Below are positions 39,901 to 51,600 of a stretch of DNA of 64,000 nt, piece by piece. Within the stretch, counting starts at the first letter, position 1. Each line of letters begins with the position of its first letter. Where the stretch lies: the NCBI RefSeq assembly GCF_019399895.1, contig NC_091864.1, positions 7,108,001 through 7,172,000 on the forward strand, written 5' to 3'. The translations under genes were made by a program, and so were the position numbers. This DNA comes from Cardiocondyla obscurior. Its lineage: Eukaryota; Arthropoda; Insecta; Hymenoptera; Formicidae. The notes under the pieces are model-generated. The model made no database searches and was not told the DNA's origin. It was given only the letters and a program-made list of their open reading frames with translations.

Positions 39901-42062
39901 AGTGAAACTGAAATAAAAAAAATGCCTATTAACATCGAGGAAGACGGTACGTTGAAGAAGAACTCTCCACCAAAAACCTTGAGCATCCGAACGATCTCAC
40001 CACCGTCCGAAGAGCACGGCAATCAACAGGTACCTCGACGATTAGTCTCTGGTAAAATAAAGAATTTAATGGGAAAGATGGGTGATTTGAAAATACTCTC
40101 ACCAATGGATGCGCCGCCGTCGTGGAGGAAAAGCGACGACAAGGCAGACGAGGATGAAGACGTCGTTGACAAGAACGGCGGAGATTTAGCCGTTAGCGGC
40201 CACGTTTCACCTCCGAGTATATCAGGTATCGTTTAACAATATAATTTATAAACATGTTAATTTTTCACTTGATTTAATGGAAAGAAATCTTGTACATTTA
40301 ATTTTTAATTGGAGCAAAAAGATAAATTAAAAGAAATTATTTTTTACAGAAGATAGCACGCGGAAAGAATCGTCTCATTCAACAATGTCTACCGCTAGTA
40401 ACGCGGAAGTAGCCATAAATTTCGATGATCTGGCTCAAGTAGAAACGTTATCTACCACCGCATCTAAGGTATTTATAAAAATATATTATTAATTTGCATA
40501 ATAAAGATATGTTAATTTTATTTTTAATTTTTTAATATTTTTTTTATTAGAGCCGAGTAAGAATTCAAGCAAAACGCCGTCCTCAAAGCCGGCACGCCCG
40601 AAAATCTGCGCTGCGGCACAGCGGCATCGACTTCGACGCGGTCGACAACGCGGACAACGATAACTCTCAGGAGGAAAGTCACACCAGTACCTATTCGTCT
40701 AGCAAAGATCCATCCACCGCTTTAGCGACTAGTTCCTCCGATCGCTTGATCCCCAATGATAATGCTCAGCGCTCGACGATCGATCCTTTCTCCACAGACG
40801 ACAGATCCGAGCTGGGTAGTATTAGCAAAGAAAGCTCAATGAGTGTAAACAGGAATACTCTTCTATCACCATCTACCGACGAGGAAGACTTGTTCGACGT
40901 GCCGCCAGACTTGCCAGAAGACCCGCAGAAGGAAGACACATTATTCGGTAGAGCACCGATACTTTCGCCTATCGACGGCGGTCAATCTAACAGAACGCCC
41001 GTTGCTGTCGAATTCTCAATAGATACTGCGATTAAAAAGATCGACGACATCGACACTAACGTGGCAACTAACAAAAGAGGTAAAAATAAATCGAACGATT
41101 TAACGCGATCGGATAATAATACTTTTTCAGATACATTGAAAAGTATGAGGAAGGAAAATGATACGTATAAAGAAGTGACTGATGAGCAAAGAGAGATAAA
41201 AAAATCGTCCGACGAGGAACCAAACGACCCTCTGCGCGACAGCACCCATGATCCATTAAAGGATCCTAGTCAGTTGTTCGCATTTGTCACAAAGACGCCA
41301 TCGCCGGAAAAAAATAAGGGATTGCTATTTTCTGAGTCGGACGACAGTTTGTTCTCTAACGGCTCGGCGAAGAAGCCGAGCGAGCCGAAGAAGGGCGCCT
41401 TGGATTTATTCGCGGACGACGATATGGACGGCGATTTATTTTCCGTGGCGCCGTTGAAAAAAACCGTGAAAAAGCCGCTGCGGGACACGAAGATCCATCT
41501 GTTTGGCAACGACGACGACGCACAAAATAGCGAGGAGGATAAGCTCTTCGGCAGCGCGTCCAGCAAAGTAAAACTAGATACTCAAACGTCGAGTCTTATT
41601 TCAGCCAGTCGAAAAAAGAACAGCATCTTTAACGACGACGAAGATGACGACTCCAGTTTGTTCGTTGAGTCGTCGGGCCATTCACAGAAATCGGACAGCG
41701 CGTCGTTCTCGGAGCCTAAACAAGATTCTCAAGTCGATTCCCAAGCCAAGAACTCGAACTTGAAAAATATCTTTGGTAACACGGCGTACGACGACGACGA
41801 CGACGACGTCGATCTGTTTGCTACGAAGAAAATTGTTCCTAAAAAAGTTGTCGCGTCGTCTAAGTCCTTGTTCGCGTCGGACGACGACGACGACGACGAT
41901 GGCCATATCTTCGGTAAGCCAGTGTCAACGGTGTCGAAAGCGAAGACGACGACGCTTACGTCAAGCTCGAGATCGGCCGTGAAAAAACCGGTTACTAAAG
42001 ACCTGAAAAAAATGGCCGAGAAGATCGTTGAGGATCCGCTAAGTCTTCTTCAAGACGATTAA
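33993..42062 (+). CDS. WASHC2: WASH complex subunit 2 (FAM21), complete, 12 coding exons
   Basis: Endosomal WASH-complex subunit that links the Arp2/3-activating complex to retromer and capping protein. Exons: 33993-33995, 34161-34289, 34419-34607, 34691-34848, 34918-35266, 35363-35486, 35569-35757, 35845-36182, 36402-36754, 38883-40225, 40350-40468, 40551-42062; 4806 nt, 1601 residues, phase kept throughout. The globular head (about 1-220) has W-D-H-P-W-T-T-E-E, EWSLAGDVGLLKHLQ and RPLPYVIGS (172-180), all typical of FAM21. NFAEELAKRLGTVR follows. The rest is a disordered acidic tail with many L-F-[D/E]n-L-F repeats (LFa motifs, retromer VPS35 binding), e.g. LFEDDDYDDLFG. SRVRIQAKRRPQSR at the start of exon 12 (about 1099-1112) matches the conserved capping-protein-interacting region of FAM21. 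The tail ends EDPLSLLQDD. The start is the ATG whose last base abuts the donor GTAAGT; if that exon is skipped, Met at 34164-34166 would serve. Intron 9 (36755-38882) hosts an antisense gene. Confidence 0.97.
37919..38410 (-). CDS. Secreted single-domain von Willebrand factor type C (SVWC, Vago-like) peptide, nested in WASHC2 intron 9
   Basis: Three minus-strand exons, 38335-38410, 38160-38262 and 37919-38048, splice in phase (309 nt) to a 102-residue protein ending at TAA 37919-37921. Residues 1-20 form a signal peptide (MKSYILAILLVMTMCGMIHS). The mature part has eight cysteines at 28, 45, 50, 61, 67, 87, 88 and 93, with PGEHTGRPC at 37-45, G-Q-I plus C-P in the middle, and a terminal YPLCC...C: the SVWC pattern known from insect Vago and related infection- or stress-induced secreted proteins. 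The Met at 38410 is chosen because an upstream in-frame Met (38494) lies between two TATA-like boxes and would break the signal peptide. The gene lies wholly within an intron of WASHC2 on the other strand. The family is clear; the antiviral role is known for Drosophila and mosquito Vago and is only inferred here. Confidence 0.9.
38477..38504 (-). promoter_or_regulatory. TATA-like boxes of the nested SVWC gene
   Basis: On the minus strand TATAAAAG (38497-38504) and TATATAAA (38477-38484) precede the start codon at 38410 by about 67-94 bp. The proximal box would place transcription start near 38450 and give a 5' UTR of about 40 nt. Inference from spacing. Confidence 0.5.
41789..41899 (+). repeat. 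GAC trinucleotide tracts encoding poly-Asp in WASHC2
   Basis: Two in-frame (GAC)n tracts at about 41789-41808 and 41879-41899 encode Asp runs inside LFa-type motifs (DDDDDDVDLF and ASDDDDDDDGHIF). Shorter GAC tracts occur near 39411-39425. Confidence 0.85.
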
Positions 42063-42190
42063 TTCAGTTTCCTTAAGCTAAATATTCGTGAGATTTTTTG
42101 TTAGCCATACTTCACTTAGCCACGGAAGTTCACGCGTGTCTAGGAAAATTGTGTGACGGAACCACTAACTTGCTTTTGCTCTATTATTCC

Positions 42191-42443
42191 TTTAAAGCAA
42201 CGCTCGAAATTAATAACCCAATTCGACTGATTTCTGATCGTCTCCGCCTTCGGTCTCCCACTATCGCTCGAAGCTCGACGGGCGGCTGCTGATCGCCCGC
42301 GTTAAACTCGTTCTCGAGTTAAAGAATCTCACGGACGATCAGCAGCCGTCCTTCGAACTTCGAGTGATAGTGGGGGACCAAAGGCGGAGACGATCAGAAA
42401 TCGGCCGAACTTGACCACTAATTCCGAAAAGCGCTGCTTTAAA
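42191..42443. repeat. Long near-perfect foldback (hairpin) in the WASHC2 3' region, possible MITE
   Basis: The 75-nt arms 42225-42299 and 42332-42406 are reverse complements with about nine mismatches, several of which would be G-U pairs in RNA. Pairing continues outward more weakly to TTTAAAGCA at 42191 and TGCTTTAAA ending at 42443, and the loop contains its own small stem (AACTCG-TTCT-CGAGTT). Both outer ends carry TTAA, compatible with a TTAA-target-site MITE. It starts 129 bp after the WASHC2 stop, so the sense transcript would contain a hairpin of about 250 nt. Confidence 0.85.
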
Positions 42444-42978
42444 GAATTGTTCCTTACAATTATTTATGTTATTTTAATTTCATAAAACGACAATACGTGC
42501 GTGCACCGAGTAAACTTTTGTGGCTGAGATGCATATAAATATATATATATATTTTTTTTTAATTTATATTTTATTAGCTTGTTTTTAAATATGTCGCCCA
42601 TCTATGATATGAATCTTGTTATATGTTGAAGAATGGGTAGCGTGCAATTCGAAAACATCGTGGAGAATTTTATTTTACGCTCTACGTTTTTGATTTAGTG
42701 AGTCGGATCTGTGAGAGGTATATAAGTTTCTTTCACGCGTGCCACATTAAACGGATTACATCTCGTTTTATTAACCAGCGAATTTGTAATAGACACAAAA
42801 AAACGTCCACTGTTTTCCTTTTCAGCATTTATTCGGAATACAACGAACGCGTAGTAAGTTTTATGCCCAGCACCGAGATACATTTGAGAGTACCTAATTG
42901 TATCGCGAAGTCGCCCTTCACCTACGTGATAGATGTATATTTTCTGTACCATTCGCTTTGTTCATCCCGCATGTATTT

Positions 42979-42984
42979 AATAAA
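42979..42984 (+). terminator. Candidate WASHC2 poly(A) signal
   Basis: AATAAA, followed at once by a second copy (AATAAAATAAAA), is the first canonical plus-strand signal found after the WASHC2 stop. Position-based inference. Confidence 0.4.
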
Positions 42985-43239
42985 ATAAAATACAAATTTA
43001 TCTCAGTAACTTTGTGTCATGTATATATCTCGACGAAGTCGCACACAGTAGTACAATAAAATCGATTCGAGGACAATGATACCCCTCAATCTTCTGGAAC
43101 GGTACATCTTACTTGTAATCCAATTTAAATCTTTGCAGCTAATTTTTTTTTTCTAGAAAGAAAAGGAAAAAGAGCAATTTTTTTTTAATCAACGAAACAA
43201 TTGCTGCATACTGCGTGGACAAATAGGAACAAAATTATA

Positions 43240-43245
43240 TTTATT
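43240..43245 (-). terminator. Candidate period poly(A) signal
   Basis: A minus-strand AATAAA (TTTATT on the plus strand) lies about 2.4 kb beyond the period stop. Other weaker signals lie between, so the true 3' end is uncertain. Confidence 0.25.
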
Positions 43246-45637
43246 AGACATATGTATATTCTTGACAAATATATAATATTTAATACGTTTTATTCTGCCG
43301 GGAGATTAGAACGTATTCGTACACATGGAACGTATATTACGCCACTATATGTCCATGCATTACTGTAAAGTGATTGCCTACGAAGATGTAACAAGGTAAG
43401 CAAGATAAACGTGCGTTATTTCGAAATAAAAGTTATACATTGTATATGGTATTACGTAAAAAAAAAAGCAACTAGTTTCCATAAAGTAAAATTAAAAAAA
43501 AAAAGAAAAAGAAAATAGAAAGCGATAAAATTATACGTCCGTAATCTGGAACATGTTCCCGTGAGCGTTTTTATAAAATCGGATCTCGATTTAAATTTAA
43601 TCGCCGGTGTGTACAAAGTATCGTTTCCGATATATTACATACGCGTCGCAATATCCATACGGCGGCTATAACATTACGACGGGTCTGCAAATGCATGGTA
43701 TATAAAATATGTTTCTTACGAATATATATACAATATGCAAATGTCGCATAACGTAAATCATTAATACGCTGTTTGTGCTAAGCCTATTAGATAAACTAAC
43801 GATTTCCTAAAATAAATTTATCTCCTTCAAATAACGCAAATCCGCGCTGCAATTACATAACTCCGTGCATCCGGTTACGGATGCATTATTCTCTAAACGC
43901 ATGACGTACACAAGTTTCAATTTGCTTAAAATTAATATAGTCGTCGTGCACAATTACCTCGTGCCATATTTAAACTTAATTTTTCCTTAATTTTAATTTT
44001 TTCTTTTTACGGAAAATAAAATTCGAGAAAATTATAGTCTGTCGCGTTTCTTCATTAAAAAGATAATCTTTTTAAAGGTACGAACTATTACAAAAAACCA
44101 ATTTAAAACCGCAAACAAAAACACGTATTATACGCTTTAAATACATATATAATCTATAAATACGTAAATATATATCCATACACACTCTTATATGTATATC
44201 GCTTAATATATATTTTGGTTTAAAATATCTTTCCTAGAGATATATAAAAACACTAAATATACATATAAATCGCGATACGACACCGCGGTACCGCAAGTCT
44301 TGTTTTATTACGCGTGGATATATAACTTTAATATTAAATCAGCTCTTTATTTGCGTAATTATCACTCCTAAAAAAAATTACAAGCAAGCTTGTAATTATA
44401 CGTTAACAGAAAAATTAAAATAAATTGTTTTCTAGCAGGATTTATAACACATTCTTTTTCTTTTTGTAATTGTCATGCCAACAATTTTGGTATAAACGTC
44501 ATTGATACAGAATTGTAAAATCTAATACAAAGTTATAAAAAAGAAAAAAAGAGAAAAAAAAATTCCGTTATCGATATATATTATTTCAAGACGTCCATTA
44601 CAGCTATGTTGGTCCTTTCTTTCTACATGGAAACTTTTAATGAAGGAATACAATCGTATAGAATTAAAATTAATTAAATTGAATAGTTATTGCGTAAGTT
44701 AATTTTGCAAACGCGCATAAAAATGTTCTTTTACATATTAAATATATAAATTTATATAAAATATAATATATTTTATATATATATATATTATATATGTATA
44801 TTTGTAAAAATAATTTTATATAAACGTTCACCAAAATAAGATATCGAAAATAGCTATTAAAAAGAAATAAAAAAAAGGAACAGATTATATACGAGAATTA
44901 TGCTGTAGAAAGTATTATCTGCTCATTGGATATTCGTGCGTATTATCCGCTTCATTAGTAAAAACTCGACTGTAGAAATCTTCTGCTCAACTAACATACA
45001 CAATCATTGTAACACAACATATATACGCGAACGGTGTTGAAATATTAAATTATATATATTAATTATTTCCTATAAAATGTAGAATTCTTAAGGAATTTTT
45101 TTCGTACAGCATCACGAAAATTCCGTCAAAAATTATTTGGTTGATTCAAAGAGCATCCCGCGACTGACAGAATACATTGTACCTAAATATAATGCATTGT
45201 TATATGAATCTCATATAGATATTATATATAGATTATATATTTGATTTCGCGTTAAGAATTTTGTGAAGTGTACTCGCTGCTTGGCTAAGGCAATTTCAAA
45301 AGTCTTTCTAAACTTTGTACCTTCGATTAATCTGTCTTATAACATTTATGATGTATCTTGATTGTCTTTTTATTCTTAGGTGGAAAATAATTCTTCCGTA
45401 AATGCAAGTATAACAATCGAAATAGCGTTATTCGAAAGCGTTAATTATTTTGCTGCTTATACACACAAATTAATTTGTTTTAAAACCTTTTCTTTTTTTA
45501 GAAAAATTATTGATCGACTAAAAAAATTAATTTATATTTGATCCTGGATTTATTTGAAAGTAATAAATGTGTGAAAAAACAAACACTAACTTTTGGAGTA
45601 CCTTTTAAAATTGTTAGTAACGAATCGGTTGGAACTT

Positions 45638-48600
45638 TTATGAATGCTGGCAAGATACAGTCTGGGACGACAATGGAGGCGGTAAAGGTGCATTCTCTTC
45701 GTGAACCATCACTAGTTTATCATGCTTTACCATTCTTCTCCTCTGCTTGCGCTGTAAATAAATCAGGTAAGTCGCGTAATGGCACAAAAAATATTTAAAA
45801 CGAACCTGAATCGATGCCGCGACGCGTTCTTAATAATTCCTCTCACCTGCGATTCAGTCCAGCTACCATTGCTACTTCCGCTGTCGCTTCCGCTCGACGT
45901 AATTCCTTCCTCGAGAATAAGCTCGGTGCCGAAACTTTCCATCTCCAGATCTAGATAGAGTTGCCCTAGTTGATCGTTTACCAATAACGGTTGATTAAAA
46001 TTCTTCATCGTGTCTAAGTCAGCTTTTAGCACTTCGTTCAATGTCTTTGGATGTATCTGATATTCGTAGATTAATTCTGGTGTCAATTGAACGCCCTCCA
46101 ACCAAGACGGATCCCTTCTTTGCATTCCTCGATGACATTTAGTATGTTCCTGCATATTTAAATTTGTACAGCATAGCACGGAAATATTTAGATATTAGTA
46201 TATATTGTATTAAAGTTATAAAAAAAATAATAAGGAAACGTACGAAAGATTGAGACGCTTCTTGAACATTTTTCGAAGATTGCACCGTTTGATTCTCTAC
46301 CTCGGAAGATACCTCACACGTCTTTTGATCCGGATTGCAACTGCTATTGCTGCTCTTGTACAGAAAGCTGCTGTAGAAGCTGGACGAGCTCGATTCGTCT
46401 CCGTTGTAATCGATCAGCCGACGATGCTCTTTTGCGACCACTGGTGTCAAGAGGTCCATCACGTTTGAGCAGCCTCCGTCTTTGCTCACGCATGACGAGA
46501 ATAGTTCTCTGGGTGATAGAACCTATTAGAATCAGCGTTAAAATAATATTTTAATAAGAAATCGTAGTTATACCAAAAATTTCTTCCAATATTTTGTGTA
46601 ATAAACGATTTAATTGTTTTAATTATAAACGGATAGTTGGCTCGAGGTTGGAGGGAAGGTGAGCGTGAGTTTCGCAAATCGGGCGTAATTTTTTTTTATA
46701 TAAAAATTTTTTAACGGGAGCGTCGTGGGCTATTGTTTGTTCCAGTATTTAATAAAAAAAATCATAAGACTCGGTACGATAATTTTACCTTTTTTGAGGA
46801 CTCGGATATGGCCATTATACTTCCCGGCTCGGCTTTGACGCTGGTCGCCTGGCTGTTCGGTCGTTTGCGATCGAAATACTTGTCGTTGAGCTGCTGGTTC
46901 TCGCACGTTGTAGCCGCCGGTGCTTGCTCGGGTATTAAAAAAGGTCGGTACATCATAGCACGCGATGGAGGTGTGCCGATCACAGCCGGATAAATCACCC
47001 CAGTCATCGCCGTCGCGACATAGGATACTGGAGCAAACACTAAAATCTTTTTGTAGCTCCTTATAAAAAAACTTATTTCTTGATAGTTGATTTAAATCGA
47101 ATTCAATTCCATTCTAAGTTTTATTTCGGAAAAATTTCTTTTAAAAATCTTAACCCGCGTGTTATTTGGAGGCATAGAACAACCACGAGAAAAACGAAAA
47201 GAAAAAAAAAAGAAAATTGTTTGTAATTTAAATTAATATTTTCTTTTTTTTTTGTCGCGTTAAACACTTACTGTAAGGACTTTGTTGTGCTGATTGCGTC
47301 GATTGCGACGATGACGGGCCTAACTTCTCTTGCGATGACATTGTCGTGGTGAACTCGTTAGATTGCTGCACCGGCATGTAGTACACCGGTATCACTGATG
47401 GAAGTAGTGGGAGTCTAGGTACAGCCTCCGAATTAGCACTGAAATTATAATCTTCATTATTATTTCCGTTACAATTCATATAATTATATTTTATGCTGTT
47501 AGTATTTTAAAAGAGCTCGTTTACTTGTGAGAGAAAATGCTGGGTTGTGGAGGTGCGGTAGAAGGTACGGTAACCGATAACGGTGGCCACAGATTAATAT
47601 TCGTCCCCGTTTGTACCACGGTCGATTGATCTACACTCAAACTGGTGACGGTGGTTGTAAGATTCACTGGGCTTGCCATACTCGTCTTCGAGATTTTATC
47701 ATACTTCGATATCTGCAATAACATATTACTATTTAAATTTGTATAAGTTTCATTTTATATATCCGCTGTTACATGTATTTTTATTTAATGAGAATTATTA
47801 AAAAAAAAAAAAATTAATTTTCTAAGAGGCTTCTACCTTGAAGCTGTCACCCTCCCAGCTGTGACTACCACTTCTCTTTACTCCGTGGCCCTGATTAACA
47901 TAATGAACGCTCTGATCTGTGGCATTTGCCTTATCTGTCTTGATGCGCGTATCCTTTAGCTTGTCGTTGTTCTTAATGCTGGAGCGTAGCTCCCGGTGTT
48001 TCTGCATCATTAGGTTTTCCATGTCTTCGTTGTGGCGATTCAGTAACGACTCTGTGAGCGTGGGGAGCTTGAAGCTCTCCGTCGCGGTGTTACTGTTACT
48101 CGCGGTGTTAGACGTGTTGCCCCGGCTCGCCGAGCTGGTTTGATTGTTGGTGCCGCTGCTAAGATTTTCCGCACTACCGCTACCACTTGCCCCGCTGCCA
48201 TTTATCGGCGACATACATTTCCGCGCTGCAACGAAAATATATAATTTGTTAATAGCGTACGGGCTTGTTTAAATTATATGTAAAAAAAAAAAAAAAAAAA
48301 AAAAACGACGCTTACCGCCTTCGTCGTTGTTCGAGTTGACGTTCTCTTCGTCGCTGCCGTACATAGTCGCGACCAGAGGGTTGCTCTTAAAGAACCGCTC
48401 GATGTTCTCGTTGTAATTGAGCTGATTGTAACTGGGTGGAGTTTCCGTGGAGGAGTTGCTGTCGTAGTACTCGTGATGGGGCGAGATCTCACCGAGCATC
48501 ACGCTGTCGTGCTCCTGTAACAAGGGATTGCGTGATCCCTTCACAAGTATATTGTAGAGACTTAGAATAAATTGTTGCTCAATTTCGGTATACAACTTAA

Positions 48601-51600
48601 TGCTGTTGCCGTGGTCAATATAATTTTTTTTTTTTGTGAGCGGTGGGGACAGCCAGCCAGCCGGAGATCAGTCTTGGTTAAACAGAGAATTTCGCTTAGA
48701 AGCTGTGGAAAACCCTCCACCTACCTGGTAAACTGACTGTCCAAGCTTCTTGCTACAAGCGGGGATTATCGTTTACATATTTTACTGTTTTAGAAGGGAA
48801 TCAAGATTACAGCCACGCAAACGCTTCACCCATCCAGATAGCAATAATCTTCGTTAGCAGATTCCATCTTCTTACATCTAGATTCCGGCCGCGATTTGAT
48901 AGGAGCCGGTAGAATCGCGATGAGTTTAACTTTCTAGAGACAGTAAGATGCTGACTTAACAATTCTGCGCTTTTTCTCTTTCGTGCGCGCCCTTAAGAAG
49001 TCTGAAATTCAAGCGAAACCGTATCGCCTTCGATTCTTTGTTACATTCGTATCATTCTGTGTTTTTTAAGCACCATTATTTCTCGGGCTGTCTTCGAAAA
49101 CCCTTCCTACTCGATCCTTCGTGGATGTCGACGATATTATTTTTAATTTTCAATATTATATATTAGTAACGAGAAACATGTAATTAAAGAAGCATGCGTT
49201 AGATGAGCTTGATAAGGTAACACCTAATCTAACTCAAACACCTTCCACATAACATTACATTACACTCACATCTAAATAAATATTTTCTATGTTATAGACG
49301 TTGTACATAGTATACCAGAGCGGGGCGCATTACAGCGTAAGTAATAATTAGCACAACAGTGTCTCGGTGATACTAAAACGTGTAGCTTAATAGTCACCGA
49401 AAAGCTCCTGAGTTCGTTTGCAACGAGCAGCCCGTCCTTGCCGACCCCGGACTCCTTCGTCTCCTGCAGCAGACTTTCCATAAAGGACGCTAGATCCTTA
49501 CATCGCTTTGACACGTCGAGCTCGGCAATATTTGATGTTCTCTGGATGCTCTGTGCAGACGTATAATAGAAAAAAAAGAGAGAACAAGTTGGGGCATAAC
49601 TTGGCTTATCTCTGTCTCGTGGTGAGATTTTCTCGTATTGTTTTAATTGTAAATGCAGTAGCGCGTCATTTGCGCTTTTCACATACGTACATGAATGATT
49701 AACTACCTCTGTGGCGTGTATTGAACTTTGCAGGACGATACTAAGCGTATCCTTTCGCTATTAAAAACAAAGTGTCATTAAGAGAGCAGAGCCTGATAAC
49801 AGCTTAATTGCACAACGATTGCTATTTCTTTAATTTTTTAAATTACCGAAACTGCACGCTCATTTATCTTTATGAATTAAATTTAAAAAAATGTCTCGAA
49901 CTTTGAGCTAATGGACTGCGATCATTGCAGGGCAGTGTTGTGATGTGTATAATAAATCTATCTTTTGTTAATGGCCATACCTCGTCGAGAAGTGCTCGTA
50001 TCTCGCCCTGGATGATCTTGGCCTCCTTCAGCACTTCCTCGCTGATATTGGTCAAGTAGCCGCACTCGGCGTCGCGCGACACGCGAAAAATATCCGGGTC
50101 CATCGGTCCCTTGAGCACCCGGTGTTGACCTACGACAAACTCTAGTTTTCTTGTCCAGGGATTGATAAAGGACGACCACTCGGTCTCGAGAACGACGCAG
50201 CCCCCGTTTTGCACGGTGAACCTGTACGGCTTCGACCTGAAGGAGGAACCTTCGCTCTTGATCACCTATTCAACGACATTTCGTAAGGAAACTGCATGAG
50301 TGATTTTACGGCTGTGACACGATGGGAAAAATCTGTACGCTCATTCATATTCTCATTCTCTCTTTTTCTTGCCAAACGTGCACGCGATCGGAACTTGAGT
50401 TTCTCTCTTTTTTTTTTTTTTTTTTAAGACTTATGCTCACAGTCTCATAGATGTCTTTGATGAAAGGTAGATCCTCAGGGTGGTAGAAGTCAAACAACGA
50501 GCGGCCAACCATATCCTGTGGCAGGTAGCCAAAGTATTGGACTACATCGGAATCGACATGGGATAGATGACACGTCGCGGTGTGGCGGGTCGTGAATACC
50601 GAAGATATTATAGTTTCTTCTGGCGCTGCGGATAACGACAAAGTGGAGGTCATTCTCTTTCATCGCGGATCATTACTTTAATGAGCGAGTTATCGCAATG
50701 GTTAGACGCCGACAAGTTGAGACGAGACACGAGGGAAACTTACACGTTGTTAAAAGTCGATAGATAACGTTTAAGATCTCTTTGCCTTCATACCCGTTCT
50801 GAAACTAAGCAACTCCACAGCAAATTCTCATAACAAATTTTGATCGCGAGCAAACTTTGGAACTTCGATGGTTCTCTTGTGCCAAAAAAAAAAAAAATTA
50901 ATTATGCAGCCTCAAAAAAAATTAAAAAATATAAGTCTCGTTAAATACTTTGATATTTGCAGTACAATAAAATAAAATAACACGTTGTGTTTTAGGTAAA
51001 AGCGGAATAAAAATTATGAAATAAGACCGAAATTCCAAAGATCACCTTTGAGAACAGTTTGAGGAACTTGAACTCTCACAATGAGTGCAAATAAAAAATT
51101 AATCGGTAACAAAAATTATACAAAAAGTGGTGATCGGAGGCGAAAGCTTTCCATGCGCCGGCGAAAGCGAAGCAAGCGAACTCGTAAAGGATGACAAATG
51201 CAATTTGACAACGTATTGCTCGTAAGATACGAGCGTTCGTAACAGTGGTCTCCAAGCTGAACGAAAAACGGAGAAATTGGAAAAATGATGAGGAAATGGG
51301 ACAGCGACAAATACGGCTAAAATGCGAACGGTATATCAACGTATATATCGTTACGATCCACCGTGCGGGTGACTTTAAAAAATTGGAAGTAAGTTACCTT
51401 CGTTTTAGACGTTTTCCATGGAAACCACCGACTCTCTGCAAGTATCAACGAGGTCGGACCAACGACAAGGGTCGATCACCGCGAAGCCGACTAAGCGTTT
51501 TTGCGCATAACGGACGCAGGATATATCTTAAGAACGTATAGATTTTCTAATTAGAGCGTGATTAGAGAACAGAGCTGTCGCGTTAAGATATTCCGGACGC

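Larger units (their letters stand above)
42063..45637. other. Convergent 3' UTR / intergenic region of WASHC2 (+) and period (-)
   Basis: Between the WASHC2 stop (42062) and the period stop (45638) lies 3.6 kb of mostly AT-rich DNA. It contains the foldback at 42191-42443, a plus-strand AATAAA pair at 42979-42989 and a minus-strand AATAAA at 43240-43245. No credible ORF is present. If those signals are used, the WASHC2 3' UTR is about 0.95 kb and the period 3' UTR about 2.4 kb. Confidence 0.5.
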
